A DNA stretch of 64,000 bases from Acidipropionibacterium virtanenii (GCF_003325455.1 NZ_CP025198.1:992001-1056000); one strand, 5' to 3'. Numbered from the stretch's first letter, positions 21,353 to 30,266 are shown. The notes: a model not told the origin generated them from the letters alone. A program made the numbers and translations.

Positions 21353-22495
21353 TCAGTTCTCGGTGACCCGGCCGTCCTCGGAGACCTCCCAGTTGTCGAC
21401 CCCGTTGATGAGATTCTGGAGATCCTCGTCCTGGGCCTCGGTGCCGGTCCGCTCACCCATCGCCCGGGCGACCTGCTCACGGGCCAGATCGTCGTAGGCC
21501 GGGCGCGTCACCTCCCGGAAGACGCCGACCGGGGTCTGGGCGATCTCGCCGGAGTCGCACAGGTGTGCCAGCTCGAACGCCAGCGACGGGTCCTCGCGGT
21601 GGGCGTCGTGCACGAGCACATGGTCGATACCCGCCTCGGCGACATCCGCCACCCTCAGCGAGCCGCTCACCGGGTCGCGCACCACACCGCGGGCCCTGTC
21701 GGCCCCCAGCAGCACCGGCTCACCGTCGGCCAGCTTCACCAGATGGTCGGCGGCGTCAGGGCCCTTGAGATCCTCGAAGGCGCCGTCATTGAAGATCGGG
21801 CAGTTCTGGTAGATCTCCACGAAGGAGGTGCCGCGGTGCTTGGCCGCCGCGGTCATCGTCGCGTCCAGGGTCTTGCGGTCGGAGTCGATGACCCGGGCCA
21901 CGAAGGAGCAGCCCGCCCCCAGCGCCAGCGAGACCGGGTTGAACGGGTAGTCCAGGGACCCCATCGGGGAGGACTTCGTCACCTTGCCCTGCTCGGAGGT
22001 GGGGGAGTACTGACCCTTCGTGAGCCCGTAGATCTCGTTGTTGAACAACAGGATCGTCAGGTTCACGTTGCGACGCATCGCGTGAATGAGGTGGTTGCCA
22101 CCGATGGACAGGGCATCACCGTCACCGGTCACCACGAAGACCGCCAGATCGGGCCGCGAGATCGCCAGGCCGGTGGCGATGGCCGGGGCCCGGCCATGGA
22201 TCGAGTGCATCCCGTAGGCATCCATGTAGTACGGGAACCGCGACGAGCACCCGATACCGGAGATGACGACGGCGTCCTCCTTGGCGATCCCCAGCTCGGG
22301 GAGCACGCCCTGGAAGGTGGACAGGATCGAGTAGTCACCGCAGCCGGGGCACCAGCGCACATCCTGGTCGGACGCGAAGTCGCGGCGCTTCAGCGGGCTG
22401 AGGGCCAGGGGGACGCCGGCCAGCCCGCCCTCGGCGGGCAGGGAGTGGCCGTTGCGGGGCCGCATCGGCGACGGCTGGATCTGATCTGTGGTCAT
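21353..22495 (-). CDS. korB: 2-oxoglutarate:ferredoxin oxidoreductase, beta subunit
   Basis: This 380-residue subunit binds thiamine diphosphate and a [4Fe-4S] cluster and pairs with KorA to oxidise 2-oxoglutarate to succinyl-CoA, reducing ferredoxin. Visible: Cys49 and Cys52 in WCPGCGDYS, a third conserved Cys in GIGCSSRFPYY, and the TPP motif VTGDGDALSIGGNH followed by NNEIYGLTKGQYSPT. The ATG at 22495 overlaps the korA stop (ATGA). Longer upstream reading in this frame is antisense-like and rejected. This enzyme gives many actinobacteria a CO2-releasing TCA step that yields low-potential electrons. Confidence 0.93.
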   Translation of the reverse strand: MTTDQIQPSPMRPRNGHSLPAEGGLAGVPLALSPLKRRDFASDQDVRWCPGCGDYSILSTFQGVLPELGIAKEDAVVISGIGCSSRFPYYMDAYGMHSIHGRAPAIATGLAISRPDLAVFVVTGDGDALSIGGNHLIHAMRRNVNLTILLFNNEIYGLTKGQYSPTSEQGKVTKSSPMGSLDYPFNPVSLALGAGCSFVARVIDSDRKTLDATMTAAAKHRGTSFVEIYQNCPIFNDGAFEDLKGPDAADHLVKLADGEPVLLGADRARGVVRDPVSGSLRVADVAEAGIDHVLVHDAHREDPSLAFELAHLCDSGEIAQTPVGVFREVTRPAYDDLAREQVARAMGERTGTEAQDEDLQNLINGVDNWEVSEDGRVTEN

Positions 22496-24441
22496 CGTGC
22501 CTCCTTCTTCGAGGCGGTTGAGGAGGTGAAGTCGGAGCAGTGCCCGCACAGCGCGTCGCACAGGTCCACCGGGGAGATCGGCAGTCCGCGCACCCGCGAG
22601 ATGGTCCTGATGTCGACCAGGTACTTGGCGCGCAGCAGCATGGCGAGCTGCCCGGTGTTCATTTCGGGCACCACCACCCGCCGGTAGCGTCGCAACACCT
22701 CGCCGAGATTGTCGGGGAAGGGGTTGATGTGACGCAGGTGGGCCTGGGCGATCCTCTCGCCCTTGTCGCGTACGCGGCGCACCCCGGCGGTGATCGGCCC
22801 GAAGGTGGAGCCCCAACCGAGCACCAGCACATCGGCGTCACCGGTCGGATCATCGACCTCGACGTCGCCGATGTCGCGGGAGATACCCGCGATCCGAGCC
22901 GCGCGGGTCCGCACCATCTCCTCGTGGTTGTTCGGGTTGTACGAGATGCTGCCGATATTGGCGGCCTTCTCCAGCCCGCCGATCCGGTGTTCCAGGCCCT
23001 TGGTGCCGGGCAGCGCCCACGGCCTCGCGAGGGTCTCGGGATCCCGCTTGTACGGCAGGAACCGGTCGGAGCCGTCGGCCGCCTTCGCGTTGGGTCCGGT
23101 GGCGAACCCGGGATCCACCCGTTCGATGTCGGCCAGCGCGGGGATCCTCCACGGCTCGGCGCCGTTCCCCAGGTAGCCGTCGGAGAGCATCACCACCGGG
23201 GTGCGGTACTTGATGGCGATCCGGCAGGCCTCCACCGCGGTGTCGAAGCAGTCCAAGGGGGACTTCGCGGCGATCACCGGGACCGGCGACTCGCCGTTGC
23301 GCCCGAACATCGCCTGCAGCAGATCGGCCTGCTCGGGTTTGGTCGGCATGCCGGTGGACGGCCCGGAGCGCTGCACATCGACGATGACCAGCGGAAGCTC
23401 GGTCATCACAGCCAGGCCGATCGTCTCCGCCTTGAGCGACATCCCGGGGCCGGACGTCGTGGTGACGCCCAGGGAACCGCCGAAGGACGCGCCCAGGGCC
23501 GCGCCGATGCCGCCGATCTCGTCCTCGGCCTGAAAGGTGAGGACGTTGAGATCCTTGTGCTTGGACAGCTCGTGCAGGATGTCGGAGGCGGGGGTGATCG
23601 GGTAGGACCCGAGGAAGAGTTGCAGCCCCGCACGATTGGCTCCGGTGATGAGACCCAGTGCGGTGGCCTGATTGCCGGTGATCTGACGGTAGAGGCCGGC
23701 CGGCGTCGGGGCCGGGGCCACCTCGTAGCGCACCGTGAACAGCTCGCAGGTCTCGCCATAGGCGTGCCCGGCCTTGAGCGCGGCGATATTGGCGTCGCGG
23801 ATGTCGGGCTTGGCGGCGAACTTGGTCCTGAGGAACCTCTCCGAGGGCTCCAGCGGGCGCCCGTACAGCCAGCTGAGCAGGCCCAGGGCGAACATGTTCT
23901 TCGACCGCTCGGAGTTCTTGCGGCCGAGATCGAAGCCCTCCACGGCGCCGACCGCCAGCGCGGTGAGATCCAGCTCGACGACCTGGTAGGACTCAAGGGT
24001 GCCGTCGGTGCGCGGATCCTCGGCGAAGTTGGCCTTCTTGAGGTTGCGCTTGGTGAACTCCGCGCTGTCCAGGACGATGAGCGCCCCTCGTCGCACCTCG
24101 CCGAGGTTGGCGGCCAGTGCGGCGGGGTTCATCGCCACCAGCACGTCCGGCTGGTCGCCGGGGGTGGCGATGTCGTAGTTGGCGAAATGGACCTGGAAGC
24201 TCGAGACGCCGGGGATCGTGCCCTGTGGGGCGCGGATCTCCGCCGGGAAGCTCGGCAGGGTTGAGATGTCATTGCCGTGCACCGCCGACTCGGCGGTGAA
24301 CCTGTCACCGGTCAGCTGCATGCCGTCACCGGAGTCACCCGCGAACCGGATGACGACCCGGTCCAGGGTCTGGACGGCGAGTGGCGGCGTCTGCGTGCTG
24401 ACCGGCGAATCTGTTGTCGACGGCTCTGTGACTGAGGGCAC
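22492..24441 (-). CDS. korA: 2-oxoglutarate:ferredoxin oxidoreductase, alpha (gamma-alpha fused) subunit
   Basis: About 649 residues. The N-terminal gamma domain begins with RFAGDSGDG (about residues 32-40) and is fused to the alpha domain containing GSYPITPASDILHEL and the CoA/TPP-facing segments. This is the fused architecture known from mycobacterial KorA. The GTG at 24441 is preferred because an AAAGAGG site lies 5 bases upstream; ATG 24459 is in frame but has no ribosome-binding site. It is divergently transcribed from a NuoB-like gene across a 297-base gap. Substrate (2-oxoglutarate rather than pyruvate) is by family resemblance. Confidence 0.92.
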   Translation of the reverse strand: MPSVTEPSTTDSPVSTQTPPLAVQTLDRVVIRFAGDSGDGMQLTGDRFTAESAVHGNDISTLPSFPAEIRAPQGTIPGVSSFQVHFANYDIATPGDQPDVLVAMNPAALAANLGEVRRGALIVLDSAEFTKRNLKKANFAEDPRTDGTLESYQVVELDLTALAVGAVEGFDLGRKNSERSKNMFALGLLSWLYGRPLEPSERFLRTKFAAKPDIRDANIAALKAGHAYGETCELFTVRYEVAPAPTPAGLYRQITGNQATALGLITGANRAGLQLFLGSYPITPASDILHELSKHKDLNVLTFQAEDEIGGIGAALGASFGGSLGVTTTSGPGMSLKAETIGLAVMTELPLVIVDVQRSGPSTGMPTKPEQADLLQAMFGRNGESPVPVIAAKSPLDCFDTAVEACRIAIKYRTPVVMLSDGYLGNGAEPWRIPALADIERVDPGFATGPNAKAADGSDRFLPYKRDPETLARPWALPGTKGLEHRIGGLEKAANIGSISYNPNNHEEMVRTRAARIAGISRDIGDVEVDDPTGDADVLVLGWGSTFGPITAGVRRVRDKGERIAQAHLRHINPFPDNLGEVLRRYRRVVVPEMNTGQLAMLLRAKYLVDIRTISRVRGLPISPVDLCDALCGHCSDFTSSTASKKEAR

Positions 24442-24738
24442 TGAGACCTCTTTCCTCATGTGTGGCCGTATGGAGGACCTCTGGTGAGTCCACGAAGGGC
24501 TTGTGGTGGCGGGATCGACGCGGTCTGATCCGGCCTCCGGACTGACGCGCACATACCCTCACCGACCAAATACCGAGGCTACCATCGGCGATTTTCCAGA
24601 CCAGGATGGAGCCCACATCTCAGGACCCTGGTCCACATCGCGGAATAGCGTGGGGTCCAGATCTCAGGATCCGGGCCGAGGGCCCAGCGGCCCGGTCTCC
24701 GCGGAATGCGACGACATGGGCGCGGATAGGGTGAGACA
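24442..24738. promoter_or_regulatory. Divergent korA / nuoB-like control region with direct repeats
   Basis: No gene is seen in this 297-base gap, which must contain promoters for both directions. Two near-identical direct repeats, ATCTCAGGA-CC-GG, lie at 24617-24631 and 24661-24675, 44 bases apart start to start. The first overlaps an inverted repeat GGACC-CT-GGTCC (24623-24634). The spacing is close to four helical turns, as expected of paired operator sites. No regulator gene is adjacent. Confidence 0.45.
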
Positions 24739-25188
24739 GTGCATTATCTCGACTGGTTCGCGGATTCCACGATGGTCGTCACCGACCTCGCGCTGGCGTG
24801 CTGCGGCGTCGAGAGTGGCCTGGCCGTCCCGCTGAAGGCGAAATCGGTCGTCGAGCCTCCGGCCGGGGCCCGCCGTGTCGTGGTGGTCTCGGGAACCATC
24901 TCGTCGGCTCTGGCCCCCGCCGTGGTCGATGCGATCGGGAGGATTGCCGAGGACTGTGCTCGCTGCGCCGCCCAGCGGCCCGTCGTCCTCGCATTCGGCG
25001 CCTGTGCCTGCGGTGGGGGCCCCTACTGGGACTCACTGCCCGTGCTGAACGGCATGGACGCGCTGCCGACCACCGGCGCCGCCCCCATCCCGGTGGACCG
25101 CTGGATTCCGGGCTGCCCTCCACCGGCCCGGGAACTGGCGCGTGTCATCGACGAGATCCACCGGCAGACCGTGGCGGGAGCCGCATGA
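24739..25188 (+). CDS. NuoB-like iron-sulfur protein (short paralogue)
   Basis: 149 residues, a compact version of the NuoB/hydrogenase-small-subunit fold. All cluster N2-type ligands are kept: tandem Cys21-Cys22 in LACCGVE, Cys89 in GACACGGGPY and Cys126 in PGCPP. It is about 50 residues shorter than the nuoB product at 1209 and clearly divergent from it, so it is not a recent duplicate. The GTG start follows AGGGTGAGAC (24728-24737). It is the first of five ATGA-coupled genes. No NuoD-like partner, which normally completes the site beside this cluster, is encoded nearby. Function unknown; electron transfer is inferred. Confidence 0.85.
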   Translation: MHYLDWFADSTMVVTDLALACCGVESGLAVPLKAKSVVEPPAGARRVVVVSGTISSALAPAVVDAIGRIAEDCARCAAQRPVVLAFGACACGGGPYWDSLPVLNGMDALPTTGAAPIPVDRWIPGCPPPARELARVIDEIHRQTVAGAA

Positions 25189-25688
25189 GTGCCGCCGGCC
25201 TCGAGCCGGACGAGGTCGCCGACGTGACACCGCAGCAGTGGCGCGACGCCGTGACCGCGGCCATCGCCTCCGGATGTCGCTGGTTGAGCCTGATCACCGC
25301 CTGGGACGCGTCCTGCGAATCGGCGACGCGAGGTGCGGGCCGACGAGGTGCCCGCGGTCGGGCGGATGCACGACCGGAGATGGTCGTGTGCTGCCGGCTC
25401 CTCGACCGTGAGGCGGGCCGTGCCATTCGTCTGGAGACCCGGATCCCCTGGGATGAGCGGGACGGCTACCGGTTGCCGTCGGTGCGCGATCTGGTGGCCG
25501 GGGCGGCCTGGTACGAGCGCGAGATCGCCGATCAGTTCGGAATCACCGTTGACGGCGCAGACCCGCGTCCTCCGGTCATCCACCCCGGCCGGTCCGCGAC
25601 GCCGGCCGCCCCGATGAGACGATCAGTCGAACTCCCGGGCCGCGCCGGCGGACCGCCCGGAGGCCGTGAGCGGGGGAGGCGGAGATGA
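25185..25688 (+). CDS. NuoC-like protein (short paralogue)
   Basis: 167 residues. The only strongly conserved block is [22 protein letters not shown], matching the 30-kDa signature [16 protein letters not shown]. The segment that follows in true NuoC ([19 protein letters not shown]) is reduced to 'PVIHPG' and then an Arg/Gly/Pro-rich tail. It overlaps the NuoB-like gene (ATGA) upstream and the ferredoxin gene downstream (ATGA). In complex I and group 4 hydrogenases, NuoC-like proteins scaffold NuoB and NuoD; here it may scaffold the small NuoB-like protein. Confidence 0.8.
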   Translation: MSAAGLEPDEVADVTPQQWRDAVTAAIASGCRWLSLITAWDASCESATRGAGRRGARGRADARPEMVVCCRLLDREAGRAIRLETRIPWDERDGYRLPSVRDLVAGAAWYEREIADQFGITVDGADPRPPVIHPGRSATPAAPMRRSVELPGRAGGPPGGRERGRRR

Positions 25689-26014
25689 GCCATGGTTCGA
25701 TCGGCCTCATCGCGCAGCGATGCACCTCCTGCATGATCTGCGCACGGCAGTGCCCGGCATGGTGCATCCATATCGACTCCCACACCGAACGTATCGGCGA
25801 TCCGGATGACCGGAGACCCCGCAGCGTCAAGGTCCTCGATCGCTTCGAGATCGACTGGGGCGTGTGCATGTACTGCGGTATCTGCATCGCCGACTGCCCC
25901 TTCGACGCTCTGGAATGGCGTGCCGGCCACAACCCCGCGGCCGAGGCGCGCCCCGGCCTGCGACAGGCCTGGACGGGCGGCGGGACCACCGACGGTTCCG
26001 GCGGGTCGCTATGA
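25685..26014 (+). CDS. NuoI-like 2[4Fe-4S] ferredoxin protein
   Basis: 109 residues with two complete cluster motifs, [12 protein letters not shown] (about 13-24) and [12 protein letters not shown] (about 61-72), spaced as in NuoI/HycF rather than in bacterial ferredoxins. Between them lies the '[13 protein letters not shown]' strand typical of NuoI-type proteins. It ends in a Gly/Ser-rich tail. ATGA overlaps on both sides bind it to the NuoC-like gene and to the mannosyltransferase gene. With KorAB next door, a natural guess is that it accepts electrons from reduced ferredoxin or from KorB. Confidence 0.85.
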   Translation: MSHGSIGLIAQRCTSCMICARQCPAWCIHIDSHTERIGDPDDRRPRSVKVLDRFEIDWGVCMYCGICIADCPFDALEWRAGHNPAAEARPGLRQAWTGGGTTDGSGGSL

Positions 26015-27606
26015 GAGGGGCCGTGACACCTGACCGAGGCGTTCCGGCCACTCATCCGGGCCACCTGACGAGGTCGCTGCGGATCAGCGGTCTGGCCTAC
26101 CTGTCGGCGCTGCGGAGCCCCGTGGTGTGGGAGGGATTCATCGGCGGTTCCATGATCGTCGTCGGGTCACTCACCTCGGCCTACCTTCCGGCGAACTCGC
26201 CCTGGTGGTCCCGGCTCGGGACACTCGGCCTCGACGGGCCGGCCTGGCGGGTGGTCGGCACCATCCTGGTACTCGCCGGGGTGGTGCTTCTCATCGACTC
26301 CTGGCTGCGGCTGCGCCCGGGACGTCAGTGGGAGAGACCGCGCGGTATCCGGGCCGGGATGCATCCCTGGGCGGTACTCGGCGTGTGGGGGCTGCCCTTC
26401 CTTCTCGCTCCGCCCATCTTCAGCCACGACGCCTACTCCTATGCTGCCCAGGGATGGCTCGTCGTCAACGACATCAGCCCCTACGACGGATATCCGGGCC
26501 TGCTGCCCGGGGCCTTCGCCGACCAGGTGTCACAGGAGTGGCGCTACACCAAGACCCCTTACGGACCGTTGGCCATCCAGATCCAGCACCTGATGGTCAA
26601 CCTCGTGGGACAGAATCCGTACTGGTCGGCCGTCGCCATGCGGATCCCGGCGGTGCTCGGCGTCATCCTCATCGGCGTGCTCCTGTCACGGATCGCCCGG
26701 CGCACCGGCCACGACCCCTATTTCGCCGCCTGGTTCGGCACTCTCAACCCGATCCTGCTGATCGACTACGTGGGTGGAGCCCACAACGACTCCCTCATGA
26801 TGGGCCTGATGGTGCTCGGGCTCCTCGTCGCCACTCTCGCCGCCCCCTCCTGGATACCGGCCGCGCTCATCGTCGGAGTCGCGGCGTCGATCAAGCAGCC
26901 GGCCTTCATGGCCGCTCTGGCGCTGCCATTCCTGCGTCATCCGATGACGTCGTGGCGGTGGGCCCAGCTGCGCCCGGCGCTGGGCCGGATGATCGCATCC
27001 CTGGCCCTGTCGGTCGGATCCTTCTCGCTGGTCTCCTGGCTCACCGGGTTGGGTTTCGGCTGGTATCACGCCGTGGACGTCCCCGGCATGGTCATCACCG
27101 TCTCCCCCTCGACCCTCATCGGGCTGGGGGCCCGCCAGATTCTGAACCTCTTCGGCGCCACCGGTGCCGCGGTCGGCGCGATCAAGGTGAGCCAGACCAT
27201 CGGCCTGCTCTGCGGTCTGGTGGTGGTGGCGGTGATCGCCGTCAAGGAGTTGCCTCGGCGTCCGCTCACCTTCCTGGCCTGGGGTTATCTCATCGTCACT
27301 CTCGCGGCCCCGGCGCTGCACTCCTGGTACGTGATGTGGGGTGCGCTCCTGCTGCCGATGGTCGACGACGCCGTCCGCTACGTCCGCAGCGCCACCTGGG
27401 CCACCGTGGCCCTGCTGGCCTACGCCGCGGTGAACCTGTCGTGGCGCAACGGAGCAGTCGCCATCGGTGTCGCCGCGGTGGTGGTGCTCGCGGTGCACAA
27501 TCTGTGGCACGAGCGCAGCACCGGGGAGGGCCGATGGGGCCTCGGCGCGCTGCGCGCAGCCGGAGAGCGGCACAGAGTCAGGAACCGTCGCAGGAGGAAT
27601 CAATGA
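26011..27606 (+). CDS. Polyprenol-phosphate-mannose-dependent mannosyltransferase, MptB-like
   Basis: 531 residues with about 12 hydrophobic segments, a GT-C-fold membrane enzyme. The first large extracytoplasmic loop has the diagnostic [14 protein letters not shown] with likely catalytic Asp140, and further conserved blocks YGPLAIQI and [11 protein letters not shown]. MptB-family enzymes add alpha-1,6-mannose to lipomannan cores on the outer membrane face using C50-type polyprenyl-phosphate mannose. ATG 26011 overlaps the NuoI-like stop; GTG 26032 is a possible later start. Being in an operon with iron-sulfur proteins is odd and may only reflect shared transcription. Confidence 0.8.
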   Translation: MRGAVTPDRGVPATHPGHLTRSLRISGLAYLSALRSPVVWEGFIGGSMIVVGSLTSAYLPANSPWWSRLGTLGLDGPAWRVVGTILVLAGVVLLIDSWLRLRPGRQWERPRGIRAGMHPWAVLGVWGLPFLLAPPIFSHDAYSYAAQGWLVVNDISPYDGYPGLLPGAFADQVSQEWRYTKTPYGPLAIQIQHLMVNLVGQNPYWSAVAMRIPAVLGVILIGVLLSRIARRTGHDPYFAAWFGTLNPILLIDYVGGAHNDSLMMGLMVLGLLVATLAAPSWIPAALIVGVAASIKQPAFMAALALPFLRHPMTSWRWAQLRPALGRMIASLALSVGSFSLVSWLTGLGFGWYHAVDVPGMVITVSPSTLIGLGARQILNLFGATGAAVGAIKVSQTIGLLCGLVVVAVIAVKELPRRPLTFLAWGYLIVTLAAPALHSWYVMWGALLLPMVDDAVRYVRSATWATVALLAYAAVNLSWRNGAVAIGVAAVVVLAVHNLWHERSTGEGRWGLGALRAAGERHRVRNRRRRNQ

Positions 27607-28535
27607 CAGATGTGGAGATCGGCAGGACCGAGGACCGGCTGAAGATCCGGCTCGACCGCCCCAGGGCGATCAACTCGCTCACCGGTGCGATGCTCCACCG
27701 GATCGGGGAGGCGCTGCCCGGCGCTGCCCGGGTGGAGCTGTCGGGAGTGGGGGAGAAGGGCTTCTGCTCGGGAGCCGACATCCGGGAGCTGCGCTCCCTG
27801 GCGCTGGCGGACACCGAGGCGGCGATCGCATGGCTGGACGCCGAGTACGACGTCGACCTGGCTGTCGCCCGGCTGGGCAGGGGGGTGGCGCGCCTGCACG
27901 GGGTGAGCATGGGCGGCGGCCTCGGCCTGTCCCTGCGTCTGGACCGGGTGGAGACCACTGAGGACCTGGTGCTGGCGATGCCCGAGACCGGCATCGGGCT
28001 GTGGCCCGACGTCGGCGCCTGCTGGGAACTCTCCCGGGCTCCCAGGCTGGCCGGACGGCACCTGGCCATGACCGGCATGTCCATCGACGCGGCCTCGGCC
28101 CTGTGGGCCGGACTCGTCGACGGCGTCGTCGATGGGTCCGGGAACGCCCTCGATGTCGATCCGCTCGACAGCGAACTGGCCGCGCAGGCCGGATGGATCC
28201 AGGACTGCTACCGGTTCAATGATCCGCTGAGCATCCTCCGAGCTCTGGAGTCACGTCCCGAGCCGCAGGCCGCAGCGGCCGCGGACCTCATCTCCACACG
28301 ATCCCCGTTGTCGGTCGCCGTGGCCCTGGAGGCCGTCCAGCGGGCCGAGCAGGCCTCCGGGCTCGAGGAGGTGCTGGCCACCGACAGGCGGCTCGGGCGG
28401 TCCTTCATGCGGGATTCGGACTTCTGCGAGGGGGTCAGGGCCCAGCTCGTCGACAAGGACCATGATCCGCACTGGCGCCACTCCTCGGTGGCCGAGGTCA
28501 CCCGCTCCGAGGTCGAGGCCATGTTCGACGTCTGA
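27603..28535 (+). CDS. Enoyl-CoA hydratase/isomerase family, 3-hydroxyisobutyryl-CoA hydrolase-like
   Basis: 310 residues with a crotonase fold: oxyanion-hole segments GFCSGADIREL (about 53-63) and HGVSMGGGLGLS (about 99-110). Glu129 in MPETGIGLWPDVG and Asp136 match the catalytic pair of 3-hydroxyisobutyryl-CoA hydrolases, and the 'PETGIGL.PDVG' block separates these from ordinary hydratases. The usual role is valine degradation. It is somewhat shorter than typical family members (about 340). ATG 27603 overlaps the MptB-like stop. Its stop directly abuts the stop of the convergent exonuclease gene, with no intergenic base. Confidence 0.85.
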   Translation: MTDVEIGRTEDRLKIRLDRPRAINSLTGAMLHRIGEALPGAARVELSGVGEKGFCSGADIRELRSLALADTEAAIAWLDAEYDVDLAVARLGRGVARLHGVSMGGGLGLSLRLDRVETTEDLVLAMPETGIGLWPDVGACWELSRAPRLAGRHLAMTGMSIDAASALWAGLVDGVVDGSGNALDVDPLDSELAAQAGWIQDCYRFNDPLSILRALESRPEPQAAAAADLISTRSPLSVAVALEAVQRAEQASGLEEVLATDRRLGRSFMRDSDFCEGVRAQLVDKDHDPHWRHSSVAEVTRSEVEAMFDV

Positions 28536-29423
28536 TCAGATCTCATAATCCACGACCACGGGGGCGTGATCGGAGATGCGCTGCTCGTAGCTGGCATCCC
28601 GGTCGGTGCCCCCGGAGACGGCGGCCCTGGCAAGGGTTGGCGAGGCGAGGTGGTAGTCGATGCGCCATCCGGCGTCATTGGTGAAGGCCTGGCCGCGCCA
28701 GCTCCACCACGAGTACGGGCCATCCTGGTCGGGATGCAGGGTGCGCACGACATCGATCAGGGTGCGCGGCGACAGGATCGAGGTGAACCAGCTGCGCTCC
28801 TCGGGGAGGAAGCCCTCGTTCTTCTGGTTCGACCGCCAGTTCTTGAGGTCGGCATTCTCGTGGGCGATGTTGAAGTCCCCCATCACCAGGAACTCGCGTC
28901 CCCTGGCCGCGGCCTCCCTCCGGGCGGAGGTGAGATGTCGTGCGAAACCTGCCAGGAAGCGCATCTTGCGGGCCTGCTTGGCCTGGGCCTTCCCATCGGA
29001 AGGATCGGGGCTGGCGCCCTTGGGCAGGTAGAGGCTGGCGACAGTCAGTGGGGTCTCGGCCAGGTCCACCTCGACATAGCGCCCCTCGTCGGCGAAGGAG
29101 CGCAGATCGCGAGCCAGGCCGGAGACCGAGCCGTCGCGCACCTCGGCCTCGGAACCGGGCCCGGAGAGGATGAGCTCGGGCCCCCACGCCCGCACCTGGG
29201 CCGGCGCGTGACGCGTCAGCAGGGCGACGCCGTTGCGGCCGGCAAGGTGACCGGGCTGCCAGGCGACGTGGTAGTCGCCGAAGGCCTGCTCGGGCAGGTC
29301 CGCCGGGCGGCACCTCACCTCCTGAAGAGCGACGACGTCGCACCCGCGGTCGGCCAGCCAGTCGGAGAAGCCGCGCTTGCCCGCGGCCCTGATGCCATTG
29401 AGATTGAAGGTGGCGATGCGCAT
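28536..29423 (-). CDS. xth: Exodeoxyribonuclease III / AP endonuclease
   Basis: 295 residues of the exonuclease-endonuclease-phosphatase family. Motifs: N-terminal MRIATFNLNGIR, metal-binding Glu35 in LQEV, GDFNIAH for phosphate binding, RIDYHLAS and the C-terminal catalytic SDHAPVV. It removes 3' blocks and incises abasic sites in base-excision repair. The single methionine start at 29423 gives full-length family alignment. The 3' end is convergent with the hydrolase gene. Confidence 0.93.
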   Translation of the reverse strand: MRIATFNLNGIRAAGKRGFSDWLADRGCDVVALQEVRCRPADLPEQAFGDYHVAWQPGHLAGRNGVALLTRHAPAQVRAWGPELILSGPGSEAEVRDGSVSGLARDLRSFADEGRYVEVDLAETPLTVASLYLPKGASPDPSDGKAQAKQARKMRFLAGFARHLTSARREAAARGREFLVMGDFNIAHENADLKNWRSNQKNEGFLPEERSWFTSILSPRTLIDVVRTLHPDQDGPYSWWSWRGQAFTNDAGWRIDYHLASPTLARAAVSGGTDRDASYEQRISDHAPVVVDYEI

Positions 29424-29508
29424 GCCACCACCTTCCCATGTGGGGGCGACACCGTCTCGACTCCTAGACCTGTTGAAGAGCGTGATACGGACGCCGTAGG
29501 GCGGCTGC

Positions 29509-30003
29509 TCAGCGATAGTTCACGAATTGGACCGCGAAATCGTAGTCGGCCTCCGTGATGAGCCGCTGGACCGCCTGCAGGTCGTCGCGCTTCTTCGAGG
29601 AGATGCGCAGCTCGTCTCCCTGGATCTGCGTCTTGACACCCTTGGGGCCGGAATCGCGCACGAGCTTGGAGACCTTCCTGGCGTTCTCGGCGGAGATGCC
29701 CTCGCGCACGGCGCAGTCGATGTGCCAGGTCTTGCCGGATACCCGTGGCTCGCCGGTGTCGAGGGCCTTGAGGCTCACCTTGCGGCGCACCAGTTTCGAC
29801 TGGAGGACGTCCAGGGCGGCCTTCACCTTCTCCTCGGTCGCCGAGACGATCGCGATCGCCTCGTCGCCGGACCATGCCACGGAGGTGTCGGTGCCCTTGA
29901 AGTCGAATCGCTGGCGCACCTCGCGGGCCGCCTGGTTGATGGCGTTGTCGACCTCCTGATGGTCGACCTTGCTGACGACGTCGAAGGAACTCTCGGATGC
30001 CAT
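29509..30003 (-). CDS. YajQ family nucleotide-binding protein
   Basis: 164 residues, the normal YajQ length, with family blocks [10 protein letters not shown] at the N-terminus, [41 protein letters not shown] and the terminal [12 protein letters not shown]. YajQ proteins bind nucleotides including cyclic di-GMP in some species; their role in actinobacteria is unclear. ATG 30003 is preceded by AGGAGG at the right distance; a 17-codon upstream extension in frame lacks support. Confidence 0.92.
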   Translation of the reverse strand: MASESSFDVVSKVDHQEVDNAINQAAREVRQRFDFKGTDTSVAWSGDEAIAIVSATEEKVKAALDVLQSKLVRRKVSLKALDTGEPRVSGKTWHIDCAVREGISAENARKVSKLVRDSGPKGVKTQIQGDELRISSKKRDDLQAVQRLITEADYDFAVQFVNYR

Positions 30004-30126
30004 GGGCCCTCCTCGGGCGGGGGTGCGTGCACCAGAAGCGTAGTGCCTTGCCAATCCGCTCGGGGAGGTCGGGGAGGCAGGAGCGCAGCGACGCCGAGGG
30101 GTCGGCCCCCTGTTGATAGCACGCGA

Positions 30127-30157
30127 TTGGCGTTGCCTGGCTGGGGGCTGCTAAGGT
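30127..30157 (+). promoter_or_regulatory. Probable promoter of tRNA-Tyr
   Basis: TTGGCG (30127-30132) and TAAGGT (30152-30157) are separated by 19 bases, 26 bases ahead of the tRNA. The spacer is slightly long, so this is a moderate call. Confidence 0.45.
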
Positions 30158-30183
30158 CTTTCCTCGCTGGCAGACGCCAGCGA

Positions 30184-30266
30184 GGCAGGTTGCCCGAGCG
30201 GCCAATGGGAGCGGTCTGTAAAACCGTCGGCTTACGCCTACGTTGGTTCAAATCCAACACCTGCCA
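30184..30266 (+). tRNA. tRNA-Tyr (GTA)
   Basis: 83-nt class II tRNA. The acceptor stem GGCAGGT pairs with ACCTGCC (30259-30265), with discriminator A. The anticodon loop CTGTAAA has anticodon GTA. A long variable arm and the T-arm GGTTCAAATCC are visible. The 3' CCA is not encoded. Confidence 0.95.

Noticed and set aside
19149-21497. 782-codon plus-strand frame over the M13 peptidase
   Set aside because: The minus strand carries all M13 motifs; the plus frame has none.
24739-26014. The NuoB/C/I trio as a recent duplication of the nuo operon genes
   Set aside because: Only motif residues are shared with nuoB, nuoC and nuoI at 1.2-10.3 kb; lengths and intervening sequence differ strongly, so an old separate lineage is more likely.
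24739-26014. The trio as part of a NiFe hydrogenase
   Set aside because: No large subunit with paired CxxC nickel ligands and no hydrogenase maturation genes are in the window; the NuoB-like protein keeps the tandem Cys-Cys of complex I.
29315-30205. Long minus-strand frame over yajQ and the xth start
   Set aside because: Overlaps two well-supported genes in another frame and runs antisense into tRNA-Tyr.
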